A stretch of DNA of 64,000 bases from assembly GCF_019396385.1 (NCBI RefSeq), contig NZ_JAHKRN010000025.1, positions 62,001-126,000 of the forward strand, written 5' to 3'. Every line of letters begins with the position of its first letter. The stretch's first letter is position 1. The notes beneath the pieces are model-generated. The model searched no databases. It saw nothing but the letters and a program-made list of their open reading frames with translations, and had not been told where the DNA came from. Below, in pieces: positions 35,243 through 43,885 of this stretch. Position numbers and translations under genes: made by a program. Source of the DNA: Nonomuraea harbinensis (lineage in GTDB: Bacteria; Actinomycetota; Actinomycetes; Streptosporangiales; Streptosporangiaceae).

Positions 35243-38200
35243 GTGAGGACGGAAAACCCCAAGCACACGAGGCCGGGGGACAACACAGGCGGACGTTTCC
35301 GGCTGGCGAACTGGCGCGTGCGCTCGAGGCTGGTAGCACTGATCCTCATCCCCACGGTCGTGGGTGTGCTGCTCGCCGGTTTGCAGCTCGCGAGCGCGAT
35401 CAACACGAGCACCGAGTATCGGCGCCTCACCGAGGTGGCCGAGCTGGCGCAGCGCGTCGGAGCGCTCGCCCACGAGCTGGGCAAGGAGCGCACGCTCACC
35501 GCCTGGTACATCGCCGACCGCCGTCGTGCGGGGCGTCTCGCCCAGTTGCGTACCCAGCGTGGAACGGTCGATAACGCCAAAAAGCGGGTAATTGAGGCGG
35601 CAGGTGCGATCGACGACAGCCACGCCGCCCGCGTGCGCGCCGACGTCGACGGCATCCTGCGCTGGCTGAACGGCCTCGACGGCCTGCGTGACTCGATGAC
35701 CGCCCAGAACGTCCCGCCCCGCGCGTCCATCAGCACCTTCACCGACATGATCGGGGTGCTCGCCAACCTGCAGAACGACCTCGGTGAGGGCATCGCCGAC
35801 GACGGGCTCCAGGGTGACGCGGCCGCGCTGACGGCGCTGCAGCGGGCCAAGGAAGAGGTCTCCCGCCAGCAGGGCATCCTGGTCGTCGCCCTGGTCGAGC
35901 GGAAGCTGGACTACGACGACCTGTCCGACTTCCTGGGCTCCTGGAACCGGCAGCAGTCGGAGCTCGACAGCTTCACGCAGGAGGCGCGCACCGCCGACCA
36001 GGCCGCCTACCGGCAGGCCATGCGCGGCCCGGAGATCGACCGCGCCGATGCGATGCGCCAGCGGGCGCTGGCCCAGCTGCGCGAGTACTCCACCATCAGG
36101 GACCTCGACATCACCACCCGGCGTGACCTCAGCCTCTGGTACGAGAGCACGACGCTGGCGGGCAACGCCATGCGCAAGGTCGAGGACAGCCTGGCCACCA
36201 GGGTCGTGACCCAGACCAGGGAGCTGAGCGACGCCGAGCAGCGCAACGCGATCATCTCCGGCGCGACCATCCTGATCCTGCTGCTCCTCGTCCTGGTGAT
36301 CACCAGCCGGGTAGCCGGTTCGCTGGTCCGCCCGCTGCGCCGGCTGCGCGCCGAGGCGCTCCAGGTGGCCACCACCCGGCTGCCGGAGACGGTCCGCATC
36401 CTCCGCGAGGGTGGCGAGGGCGCCCAGATCCCCGAGGTCCCGTCGATCGGCGTCAACACCCGCGACGAGATCGGGGAAGTGGCCCGGGCCTTCGACGAGG
36501 TCCACCGCGAGGCGATCCGGCTGGCCGGCGACGAGGCCAAGCTGCGCGCCAACGTCAACGCGATGTTCGTCAACCTCTCCCGCCGCAGCCAGACTCTGGT
36601 CGAACGGCAGCTGCAGCTCATCGAGGGCCTGGAGCAGGGCGAGGAGGACGAGCAGCGGCTCGCCAACCTGTTCCGCCTGGACCACCTCGCCACCCGCATG
36701 CGCCGCAACAGCGAGAACCTCCTGGTCCTCGCCGGCCAGGAGGCCGCGCGGAAGTGGAGCGAGCCGGTGCCGCTGGTCGACGTGGCCCGCGCCTCGCTGT
36801 CCGAGGTCGAGAACTACGAGCGCGTCCAGATCCAGATCCCGTCCGGCATCCAGGTCGCCGGCCCGGCGGTCACCGACACCGTCCACCTGCTGGCCGAGCT
36901 GATCGAGAACGCCATCTCGTTCTCGCCGCGCGAGAGCAAGGTGCAGGTCAGCAGCCAGACCGCCGAGGGCGGCGTGCTGGTGACCATCAACGACCAGGGC
37001 ATCGGCATGAGCCCCGAGGAACTGGGCGAGGCAAACTGGCGGCTGGCCAACCCGCCGGTCGTGGACGTCGCCGTCTCGCGGCGCATGGGCCTGTTCGTGG
37101 TCGGCCGCCTGGCTCTGCGCCACGGCGTCCGCGTCCAGCTCAAGCAGCGCGAGCGCGGCGGCCTGAGCGCGATGGTGCTGCTGCCCGCGACGCTGCTCAT
37201 CGGCGGGCAGGGCTCGGTGCCGCACCAGCGCTCCCAGTACGACGCGTTCACCAGCTTCGACCCGTCCCAGTTCGACTCCGCCGCCGCGGCGGCCAACGGC
37301 TCGGTCTTCCCCGCCCCGTCGTCCCTGTCCATGGAGACGAAGGACGTCCGGGGAAGCGACAGCGCGCCGCTCGACACCCAGTGGCCGGGCACGATCCCGG
37401 CGCCCGGTGGCGAGGGCTGGCCGTCCTACCCCGAGCCCGGCAAGCAGGACTGGCCGCCGTTCACCGAGCAGCCCGCCGCCGGCCAGCAGGGCGAGCCCCG
37501 CTGGCCGTCCTTCGCCGAGCAGCCGCCGGTCAACTCCGACGACTCCCGCTGGCCGTCGTTCGCCGACCAGCCGCCGCCGGCCAAGGCCGAGGAGCCGCGC
37601 TGGCCGTCCTTCGCCGACGAGCCGCCCGCGCAGCAGGACCAGCCGCGCTGGCCCTCGTTCGCCGAGGACCCCGCGGCGCGGCGCGACGAGGCCCAGTGGC
37701 CGTCCTTCGCCACGGAGCCGCCGCCGCAGCGGGAGGAGCCGCGCTGGGGATCCTTCGGCGACCCGGCCCCGCAGGCGCCCTTCGGGGCGGAGCCGAGCCA
37801 GCCCTTCGGCGCGGAGTCGAACTCGTTCGGCGACCAGCGCTGGCCCTCCTTCGCGGAGACGGTCAAGGCCGCCCAGTCCTACCCGTCGAACGGCAGCGCC
37901 GACCCGTTCGGGCCCGGCGAGTACTCCTCTCAGGACCTGACCGGCCCGCTTCCCGCGGTGCGCAACTCGCCGATGGAGGAGCAGGGCGAGGAGTTCCTGC
38001 CGATCTTCTCCTCCGTCGGCTCCGACTGGTTCCGCCGGCCCGAGTCCGAGCAGAGCGCGGAGCCTGAGCTCCGGGCCGCCGCTCCGGTGGAGGAGGCGGA
38101 GACGGCGCAGCACGCGGCGGTGACCGACCGTCCGGTGCTGCCGCAGCGCACTCCGGGTCAGTCGGGCGCGGGCGCGTCGTGGTCCTCTCCCGCCGACAGC

Positions 38201-38446
38201 GGCTGGCAGGCCGCGCAGGCCGCCGCCCAGCCCGCGCAGGGCGGCACCACGTCGTCCGGCCTGCCGCGCCGCGTGCCCAAGGCCAACCTGGTCCCCGGTA
38301 CGGCGAGCCTCGCCGAACCTGCGGTCACCTCGCCCGCTCCGCAGATCTCGCCCGAGCGGCTGCGGAGCCGGCTGTCGAGTTTCCAGCAAGGTGTACGGCA
38401 AGGCCGCGCGTTCACCCGCGGAGATGTGAATGAGGAGGAGCAATGA
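35243..38446 (+). CDS. cvnA: Conservon sensor kinase CvnA, cvn-3
   Basis: The largest copy, 1067 residues. TM1 near 31-48 (LVALILIPTVVGVLLAG); the NIT-like sensor helix ALAHELGKERTLTAWYIA is the best match to the NIT-domain ExxKER pattern of the five; TM2 near 337-355 (AIISGATILILLLLVLVI); HAMP; candidate His481 in RLDHLATRM, N-box Asn556 in ELIENAISFSP, DQGIGM. The tail (about 650-1067) holds nine copies of a W(P/G)(S/P)(F/Y) unit with a 16-17 residue period between residues 726 and 873, then EFLPIFSSVGSDWF, GLPRRVPKANLVPG and RLSSFQQGVRQGR. Overlaps cvnB by ATGA. Confidence 0.9.
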   Translation: MRTENPKHTRPGDNTGGRFRLANWRVRSRLVALILIPTVVGVLLAGLQLASAINTSTEYRRLTEVAELAQRVGALAHELGKERTLTAWYIADRRRAGRLAQLRTQRGTVDNAKKRVIEAAGAIDDSHAARVRADVDGILRWLNGLDGLRDSMTAQNVPPRASISTFTDMIGVLANLQNDLGEGIADDGLQGDAAALTALQRAKEEVSRQQGILVVALVERKLDYDDLSDFLGSWNRQQSELDSFTQEARTADQAAYRQAMRGPEIDRADAMRQRALAQLREYSTIRDLDITTRRDLSLWYESTTLAGNAMRKVEDSLATRVVTQTRELSDAEQRNAIISGATILILLLLVLVITSRVAGSLVRPLRRLRAEALQVATTRLPETVRILREGGEGAQIPEVPSIGVNTRDEIGEVARAFDEVHREAIRLAGDEAKLRANVNAMFVNLSRRSQTLVERQLQLIEGLEQGEEDEQRLANLFRLDHLATRMRRNSENLLVLAGQEAARKWSEPVPLVDVARASLSEVENYERVQIQIPSGIQVAGPAVTDTVHLLAELIENAISFSPRESKVQVSSQTAEGGVLVTINDQGIGMSPEELGEANWRLANPPVVDVAVSRRMGLFVVGRLALRHGVRVQLKQRERGGLSAMVLLPATLLIGGQGSVPHQRSQYDAFTSFDPSQFDSAAAAANGSVFPAPSSLSMETKDVRGSDSAPLDTQWPGTIPAPGGEGWPSYPEPGKQDWPPFTEQPAAGQQGEPRWPSFAEQPPVNSDDSRWPSFADQPPPAKAEEPRWPSFADEPPAQQDQPRWPSFAEDPAARRDEAQWPSFATEPPPQREEPRWGSFGDPAPQAPFGAEPSQPFGAESNSFGDQRWPSFAETVKAAQSYPSNGSADPFGPGEYSSQDLTGPLPAVRNSPMEEQGEEFLPIFSSVGSDWFRRPESEQSAEPELRAAAPVEEAETAQHAAVTDRPVLPQRTPGQSGAGASWSSPADSGWQAAQAAAQPAQGGTTSSGLPRRVPKANLVPGTASLAEPAVTSPAPQISPERLRSRLSSFQQGVRQGRAFTRGDVNEEEQ
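37418..37861 (+). repeat. WPSF tandem repeat region in cvnA-3
   Basis: Tryptophan codons fall at residues 726, 737, 754, 770, 787, 803, 819, 835 and 867, mostly each followed by PSFA(E/D) and an acidic Pro/Gln linker. The 48-51 bp units are diverged at DNA level but keep the period. Confidence 0.9.
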
Positions 38447-38865
38447 GAGAGTTGAGCCAGGGAGCGCGTGGCATCAACTGGCTGATCACTGATTTCGTCA
38501 ACAACGTGCCCGGCGTCGCGCACACCGTCGTGGTGTCGGCCGACGGCCTGCCGTTGGCCTACTCCGAGGGCTTTCCCAAGGACCGGGCCGACCAGCTCGC
38601 CGCGGTGGCCTCGGGCGTGATCAGCCTGACCCAGGGCGCCGCCCGGGTTTTCGAGGGCGGGATGGTGACCCAGACCGTCATCGAGATGCAACGCGGACTG
38701 TTGATGATCATGTCGATCAGCGACGGCTCCTGTTTGGCGGTTCTGGCCGCACCCGACTGTGACATGGGCCTGGTGGCCTATCAGATGACGCTGTTGGTCG
38801 AGCGTGCGGGGCAGGTGCTGACGCCTGCCGTACGCGCTGAACTGCAGGCGGCCCGCCCCCGCTAG
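38443..38865 (+). CDS. cvnB: Roadblock/LC7 protein CvnB, cvn-3
   Basis: 140 residues, MRELSQGARGINWLITDFV, AHTVVVSADGLPLAY, FPKDRADQLAAVASGV, CDMGLVAYQMTLLVERAG. AHT replaces AHA found in the other copies at the first core strand. ATG overlaps the cvnA-3 stop (ATGA). It is predicted to bridge kinase and GTPase modules as for the other copies. Confidence 0.9.
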   Translation: MRELSQGARGINWLITDFVNNVPGVAHTVVVSADGLPLAYSEGFPKDRADQLAAVASGVISLTQGAARVFEGGMVTQTVIEMQRGLLMIMSISDGSCLAVLAAPDCDMGLVAYQMTLLVERAGQVLTPAVRAELQAARPR

Positions 38866-38885
38866 CCGGGCGGTGACAGGAGATC

Positions 38886-39293
38886 ATGGTGTCAGGTCAG
38901 GGTTGGGCTGGTGATAGCAATACTCCGCCGCATCCGTCGGCTCCCCGTCCGCCGAAGTCCAGCTCCCTGGTCCGGCCGTACGCCGTGACCGGGGGGCGAA
39001 CCGCCCCGCGGATGAAGTTCGCCATGGAGGCGCTGGTGTCCTCCGTGACGTCCGAATACCAAGACATTTCAATGCTGAGTCCGGAATATCAGGCGATCAT
39101 TCAGCTGACTCGGAACGTCCGGTCAGTTGCCGAGATCTCCGCCCTCTTGAAGCAACCTCTGGGGGTGGTCCGGGTGCTGATCGCCGACATGGCGTCAGAA
39201 GGCCTGATCCGCGTGCACCAGCCTGCCCTGGACGCGGGCAAGCCGGACCTCAACCTGCTGGAAAGGGTGCTCAGTGGACTTCGCAGGCTCTAG
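38886..39293 (+). CDS. cvnC: DUF742 protein CvnC, cvn-3
   Basis: A 135-residue protein. The first 30 residues are a Pro/Ser-rich lead absent in cvn-1; LVRPYAVTGGRTAPRMKFAM begins the DUF742 core. It has EYQDISMLSPEYQAIIQL and a TRNVRSVAEISALLKQPLG wing. ATG at 38886 with CAGGAG upstream; in-frame GTG at 38889 is an alternative. It overlaps cvnD by 20 bases. Confidence 0.87.
   Translation: MVSGQGWAGDSNTPPHPSAPRPPKSSSLVRPYAVTGGRTAPRMKFAMEALVSSVTSEYQDISMLSPEYQAIIQLTRNVRSVAEISALLKQPLGVVRVLIADMASEGLIRVHQPALDAGKPDLNLLERVLSGLRRL
39261..39292 (+). repeat. Invariant 32-nt cvnC/cvnD junction, copy 3
   Basis: Identical to the other four copies although the codons on either side differ by synonymous changes. 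Confidence 0.9.
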
Positions 39294-39852
39294 CGCCGGG
39301 CTCACCTCGACGAAGATCGTCGTGGCGGGCGGGTTCGGCGTGGGCAAGACGACGTTCGTGAAAGCGGTGTCCGAAATCCTGCCGCTCACCACGGAGGCGG
39401 TGATGACGGACGCGTCGGCCGGTGTGGACGACGTCTCGCTCACCCCCAACAAGACGACCACCACGGTGGCCATGGACTTCGGCCGCGTGTCGCTGGACCG
39501 GGAGCTGATCCTCTACCTGTTCGGCACGCCCGGTCAGCACCGGTTCTGGTTCATGTGGGACGACCTCGTACGCGGCGCCATCGGCGCGGTCGTGCTGCTC
39601 GACACCCGCCGGCTGGCGGACAGCTTCCCCGCGATCGACTACTTCGAAGAGGCCAAGCTGCCGTTCGTCATCGGCATCAACGGCTGGGACGGGCAGTTCG
39701 CCCACTCGGAGGACGAGGTGCGCGAGGCGCTGTCGATCGGCCCGCAGACCCCGATCGTGCGGCTGGACGCCCGCGTCAGGGACTCGGTCAAGGCCACCCT
39801 GATCGCGCTGGTCGAGCACGCGCTGTCCCGCCACATGCACGCCCCCGCCTGA
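39274..39852 (+). CDS. cvnD: Ras-like GTP-binding protein CvnD, cvn-3
   Basis: A 192-residue GTPase with GGFGVGKTTFVKAVSEI (Lys where the others have Gly after FV), FGTPGQHRFWFMWDDLVRG and GINGWDGQFAH. The C-terminal HALSRHMHAPA is histidine-containing and unlike the other copies. It is followed by a strong bidirectional hairpin, the only conservon in the window with a clear terminator. Confidence 0.9.
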   Translation: MDFAGSSAGLTSTKIVVAGGFGVGKTTFVKAVSEILPLTTEAVMTDASAGVDDVSLTPNKTTTTVAMDFGRVSLDRELILYLFGTPGQHRFWFMWDDLVRGAIGAVVLLDTRRLADSFPAIDYFEEAKLPFVIGINGWDGQFAHSEDEVREALSIGPQTPIVRLDARVRDSVKATLIALVEHALSRHMHAPA

Positions 39853-39866
39853 TCCGGACGGGAGAA

Positions 39867-39895
39867 CGGCCGCCGCCGCGTTCCGGCGGCGGCCG
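39867..39895. terminator. Bidirectional hairpin terminator between cvnD-3 and the ABC ATPase
   Basis: A perfect 12-bp stem (CGGCCGCCGCCG with CGGCGGCGGCCG) around a 5-base loop, between two convergent genes. Confidence 0.75.
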
Positions 39896-39924
39896 CCGTG
39901 TGTCTCCGGCGCGCCCCCGGGAGG

Positions 39925-40698
39925 TCAGTGGGCCACCGGCTGGCCGCGGACCAGGCGGCCCACTTCGGCACGCAGGTGGACGAAGTCGGGGTGCTCGCGG
40001 GTGTTGATCTGGTCGCGCGGCGACGGCAGGTCCACCTGGAGGTCGGCGACGACGTGCGCGGGCGCCTTGGAGAGCACCACCACGCGGTCGCCCACGTACA
40101 CGCTCTCGTCGATGTCGTGGGTGATCAGCACGATCGTCATCTTGTGATGCCCGCGCACCTTGAGCACGAGGTCCTCAAGGTCCTCGCGGGTCTGCGCGTC
40201 GACCGAGCCGAACGGCTCGTCCATGAGCATCAGCGTGGGCCGGTAGGCCAGCGCGCGGGCGATCGCCACCCGCTGCTGCATGCCGCCGGAGAGCTGGAAC
40301 GGGTACTTGCGGCCCGCGCCGGACAGTCCCACCGACTCCAGCGCCTCGGCCGCGGCCTCGCGGCGGCGCTTCTTGTCCATGTTCTTGCGGCGCAGCGGCA
40401 GCGCCACGTTGTCGGCCACCGACATCCAGGGGAACAGGGACCGGCTGTAGTCCTGGAACACCACGGCGAGGTTGTCGGGGGTCTGCCTGACCAGCTCTCC
40501 GTCGACCTTGATGCGGCCGCCGGTCGGGGTGATCAAGCCGGCGATGGACCGCAGGAGGGTGGACTTGCCGCAGCCGGAGGGGCCCACGATGCACAGTAAC
40601 TCGCCCTCGGCCACGCTCAGGTTGAGCTGGTCGATGGCGTGGTGCGCGCTGGGCCCGCCGCCGCCGTAGATGTGGGTGAGGTTCTCTATCTCAAGCAA
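39925..40698 (-). CDS. SsuB/TauB/NrtD-type ABC transporter ATPase
   Basis: A 257-residue ATPase. Walker A GPSGCGKST, signature LSGGMQQRVAIARALA, Walker B LMLMDEPFGSVD, LITHDIDESVY. It belongs with the two permeases and binding protein upstream (40794-43398). The TTG at 40698 has AGGA at 8 bases and is preferred; the in-frame GTG at 40737 would add 13 residues without similarity to family members. It is the only SsuB-type ATPase in the window, so it might also serve the ATPase-less system at 49147-51688. Confidence 0.85.
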   Translation of the reverse strand: MLEIENLTHIYGGGGPSAHHAIDQLNLSVAEGELLCIVGPSGCGKSTLLRSIAGLITPTGGRIKVDGELVRQTPDNLAVVFQDYSRSLFPWMSVADNVALPLRRKNMDKKRRREAAAEALESVGLSGAGRKYPFQLSGGMQQRVAIARALAYRPTLMLMDEPFGSVDAQTREDLEDLVLKVRGHHKMTIVLITHDIDESVYVGDRVVVLSKAPAHVVADLQVDLPSPRDQINTREHPDFVHLRAEVGRLVRGQPVAH

Positions 40699-40793
40699 GG
40701 CGATTGTCCTAAAAGGGGGCGAATCCAGAGATAACACGGCGACTCTACCGAAGGCCAGATTGGTTGCACATGGTAACGCCGCACAGGTTCATG

Positions 40794-41591
40794 TCAGGCG
40801 CCCGCCGTCTCGCGGGCGTGATGCCAGCCCAGCACACGGCGCTCGACGACCAGGAACACCTCGTTCAGCAGATAGCCCAGGACGCCCAGGAGCACGATCC
40901 CGGCCCACATCGCCGGCAGGTTGAACATCGAGTACGCGACCGTCAGCTGGAAGCCGATGCCGTTCGTGGTGCCGGGCAGCAGCTCGGCGAAGACGGTGAC
41001 GATCAGTGACAGCGACAGGGCCAGCCGCAGCCCGGCGAACACCTTCGGCAGCGCGGCGGGCAGCACGATGCGCAGCACCCGTTCCCGGCGCGACAGCCGG
41101 AAGGCCCGCCCGGTCTCCAGGTAGAGCGGCTCCACCGCGCGGGCGCCGTCGGCGGTGTTGAGCAGCACCGGCCAGATGATGCTGAACATGATGAAGGCGA
41201 GCTGCATCCGCATCCCGAAGCCGAACACCACGAGGAACACCGTCACCAGCGCCGGCGGCGGGATCGCCCGCAGGAACTGCAGCACGCCGTCGAGATAGTC
41301 GTAGGCCCTGGAGGACAGCCCGAGCGCCAGCCCGAGCAGGATCCCGGCGGTGGCGCCGCCGGCCAGCCCACCCGCCATCCTGCCCAGGCTCGGCAGGATG
41401 TCCGCCACGGCCTGGTCGGTCAGGAACAGCCTGCCGGGCGGCCCGGAGAACCACAGGGCGTGCATCCGGGTCACGATCGTGGACGGCGGCGGGAAGAACG
41501 CGCTGCCCGCGGCCCTGGTCGCGACCTCCCAGAGGATCACGAGCACGATCAGCAGCGGCCACCGGAGCAGCGCCCCGCCCAACCTGGTCAT
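40794..41591 (-). CDS. SsuC/TauC-type ABC transporter permease
   Basis: A 265-residue permease with six helices. EAA-type loop ETGRAFRLSRRERVLRIVLP, PTIVTRMHALWF lead-in and SMFNLPAMWAGIVLLGVLGY end are typical of the nitrate/sulfonate/taurine family. ATG at 41591 overlaps the upstream permease stop in ATGA. It pairs with the next permease as heterodimer, as two different permease genes are present. Confidence 0.85.
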   Translation of the reverse strand: MTRLGGALLRWPLLIVLVILWEVATRAAGSAFFPPPSTIVTRMHALWFSGPPGRLFLTDQAVADILPSLGRMAGGLAGGATAGILLGLALGLSSRAYDYLDGVLQFLRAIPPPALVTVFLVVFGFGMRMQLAFIMFSIIWPVLLNTADGARAVEPLYLETGRAFRLSRRERVLRIVLPAALPKVFAGLRLALSLSLIVTVFAELLPGTTNGIGFQLTVAYSMFNLPAMWAGIVLLGVLGYLLNEVFLVVERRVLGWHHARETAGA

Positions 41592-42400
41592 GAGCCGCCT
41601 CCCACGCGTGTGTGATGCCACCGGAACAGCCGCCGCTCGGCCGCCACCAGCAGGGCGTTGACCACCACGCCGAACAGCCCCACCCAGACGACCCCGGCGA
41701 GGATGTCGTCCATCCGGGCCGGCACCGCGATGCCGGCGAAGTAGATGAACACGCCGATGCCCTCGCCCCGCCCGGCCACGATCTCGGTGCTGACGGTCAG
41801 GATGAGCGCCACCCCGGTGGCCAGCCGGAAGCCGGTCATGATGAACGGCGCCGCCGAGGGCAGCGACACCCACCACAGCACCGAGAGACGGCCGAAGCCG
41901 TAGGAGCGCAGGGACTCCCTGGCCACCGGGTCCACGCCGCGCAACCCGTACATCGTGTTGTAGAGGATGGGCCAGACGGCGGCGTAGATCACCAGCGTGA
42001 CGCGCAGCTGCAGGCCGGTCCCGATGAGCAGCGCCACCAGCGGGATGAGCGCCACGGACGGGATGGGCCGCAGGAACTCCACGATCGCCCGCGTCGCCGC
42101 GTCGATCACCGGGACGCTGCCGAACAGCACGCCGAGCGGCACCGCGACCAGCGCCGCCACGGCCAGCCCGATCGCCCACGCGAGCACGCTCGTGCCCGCG
42201 TGCGCGCGGAAGCCCTCGTCGAACAGCAGGGCTGCGGCGCGCTGGAGGATCTCCGAGGCGGGCGGCAGGAACTCGGCCAGGCCGGCCCGCCCCGCGATCT
42301 CCACCAGCGCGGCGAACGCGAGCGCTCCCGTCACGCGGCGCGCCCACCGGGAGGACCGGGGACGCGCCAGAGGCGAGCGGGTGAGTACGGGGGCGTTCAC
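41588..42400 (-). CDS. SsuC/TauC-type ABC transporter permease
   Basis: A 270-residue permease, paralogue of the previous one. Features: RPIPSVALIPLVALLIGTGL, ESLRSYGFGRLSVLWWVSLP (EAA loop), VGLFGVVVNALLVAAERRLF. GTG at 42400 overlaps the stop of the binding-protein gene (GTGA), so all four genes are coupled. Confidence 0.85.
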   Translation of the reverse strand: MNAPVLTRSPLARPRSSRWARRVTGALAFAALVEIAGRAGLAEFLPPASEILQRAAALLFDEGFRAHAGTSVLAWAIGLAVAALVAVPLGVLFGSVPVIDAATRAIVEFLRPIPSVALIPLVALLIGTGLQLRVTLVIYAAVWPILYNTMYGLRGVDPVARESLRSYGFGRLSVLWWVSLPSAAPFIMTGFRLATGVALILTVSTEIVAGRGEGIGVFIYFAGIAVPARMDDILAGVVWVGLFGVVVNALLVAAERRLFRWHHTRVGGGS

Positions 42401-43398
42401 CCCGAGGTGGTGGGCGACATCAGCGACGCGACGTCGATGTCCTTGCCGAGCCATCCGGCCTCGACCATCCAGTCGGCCACCCGCTGCAGCCGCACCGGGT
42501 TGTCGGAGCTGGAGAAGTACGGGAACGTGACGGTGGCGGCGGTCGCCTTCTCGATCTGGGTGAAGTTGGGCAGCACGTCGACGACGAGCTCGCGGTTGGA
42601 CTCCATCATCTTGGCCGCGGCGTGCAGCGCGCGCTGGAAGGCGGCGGCCGTGTTCGGGTTCTTCTCGTACCATTCCTGGGTGCTGACGTAGCCCGAGATG
42701 GGGAACTCGGCGGCCGGGCCGGACGCCGGGTCGAGAATCTTACGGGCGCCCATCTGGGAGGTCGCCGCGGTCACCATGGGCTCACCCAGGTAAGCCGCGT
42801 CGATCTGGCCCTTCTGCCAGGCCGGCATGATGTTCTGGAACGTCACCTGGACGTATTTGATCTTTTTCGGATCGACATTATTTGCTTTTAGGACCTGGGT
42901 CAGCGCGAGCTCCTGGAAATTGTGCAGGACGTTCACGTTGATCGTCTTGCCTTCGAGGTCCTTGGCCGACCTGATCGGCGAATCAGGCAAAGCCATCACA
43001 CTCAGGGAATCCGGGGCCGCGCGAGAGCCCTCGGCCAGGATCCGCAGCTTCAGCGCGCCCTGGTCGTGGGCCTGGAACATGGACACGTAATTGCCGAACA
43101 TGGCGTCGATCTCGCCATTCAGGAGCATGGGAATGGCCTCGGGGGACGACTGCACGATCTGCGGCGTGACCTTGAGCCCCTCCTTCTCGAACAGTTTCTG
43201 GTCGATGGCCACGTACAGGGCGGCCGTGTCGATGGCCGGCAGGCCGACGACCTTGATCTCGGTCTTCTCCAGGCCGCCGTTGGCGGCAGCGGTTGAGGTC
43301 GGCGCGCTGGTCGTGGTGCTGTCACCGCTGCACGCGGTGATTCCCAGCGCCAGGACCAGCCCGATGACGGCGGCCCTGCTAGGACGGCCAAGCCTCAT
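42397..43398 (-). CDS. SsuA/NrtA/ThiY-type ABC transporter substrate-binding lipoprotein
   Basis: A 333-residue binding lipoprotein of the NMT1/SsuA superfamily. Lipobox LGITAC, then KVVGLPAIDTAALYVAIDQKLFEKEG, AIPMLLNGEIDAMFGNY, LEGKTINVNVL and QKGQIDAAYLGEP. Members bind nitrate, sulfonates, taurine or pyrimidine precursors; the ligand cannot be read from sequence. ATG at 43398 has GGGAGT as ribosome site. First gene of the operon, 487 bases from the divergent cvnA-4. Confidence 0.84.
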   Translation of the reverse strand: MRLGRPSRAAVIGLVLALGITACSGDSTTTSAPTSTAAANGGLEKTEIKVVGLPAIDTAALYVAIDQKLFEKEGLKVTPQIVQSSPEAIPMLLNGEIDAMFGNYVSMFQAHDQGALKLRILAEGSRAAPDSLSVMALPDSPIRSAKDLEGKTINVNVLHNFQELALTQVLKANNVDPKKIKYVQVTFQNIMPAWQKGQIDAAYLGEPMVTAATSQMGARKILDPASGPAAEFPISGYVSTQEWYEKNPNTAAAFQRALHAAAKMMESNRELVVDVLPNFTQIEKATAATVTFPYFSSSDNPVRLQRVADWMVEAGWLGKDIDVASLMSPTTSG

Positions 43399-43885
43399 GT
43401 CTGGGACTCCCTTCGCACGGTTAGACGGAGCCTGAAGGTAGGGGGGTGGTCTGTTTCTCGCGGGAGGTGCGCCTGGACACGCAACAAGCACTGACGGTAG
43501 CACCAGATGGCGCTCCATCATCGCGAAAATAACACTTATGGTTGCATTGCCGGTTTGACGTTCTATCGTGGTGATTGGCTTGAACAATTAACAATCTTCG
43601 TGCTTTCGCCTGCCTTGACTGGGGTTGAGGGGCTCGGGTCGGGCGGTGAAGGAGGTGATGGGTGGGTTCCCGATACTGGTGATGCGTTCGATGATCGGCC
43701 AATACGAGCTGTGAGTCGGCTGCCCTCATTTCTCATGACGTGATGGGCGGTCTGGTGACCGTGTCGCGATATCGGGGACGATTAGGCGCCCCGTGCTCGA
43801 AATGGCCCTCATCTCGATAGTCAATGAGCCCCCACCCGCAATGGTCATCGAGATTCCCCGTCCGGGGCGAGAGGTTGCGAAGGCA
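43399..43885. other. Divergent intergenic region before cvnA-4
   Basis: 487 bases without a gene I can support. It contains an A+T-richer part (about 43520-43600), a CGATATCG palindrome at 43767-43774, and the cvnA leader at 43866-43878. No clear sigma-70 pair was found for either side. A longer in-frame start for cvnA-4 at 43793 exists but lacks a ribosome site. Confidence 0.6.
43866..43878 (+). promoter_or_regulatory. Conserved cvnA leader with ribosome site, cvn-4
   Basis: GGCGAGAGGTTGC, 7 bases before the GTG at 43886. Supports that start over the one at 43793. Confidence 0.65.

Noticed and set aside
37418..37861. Possible CRISPR-like spaced repeats
   Set aside because: The periodic units are in-frame coding repeats inside cvnA-3, degenerate at DNA level, without unique spacers or cas genes.
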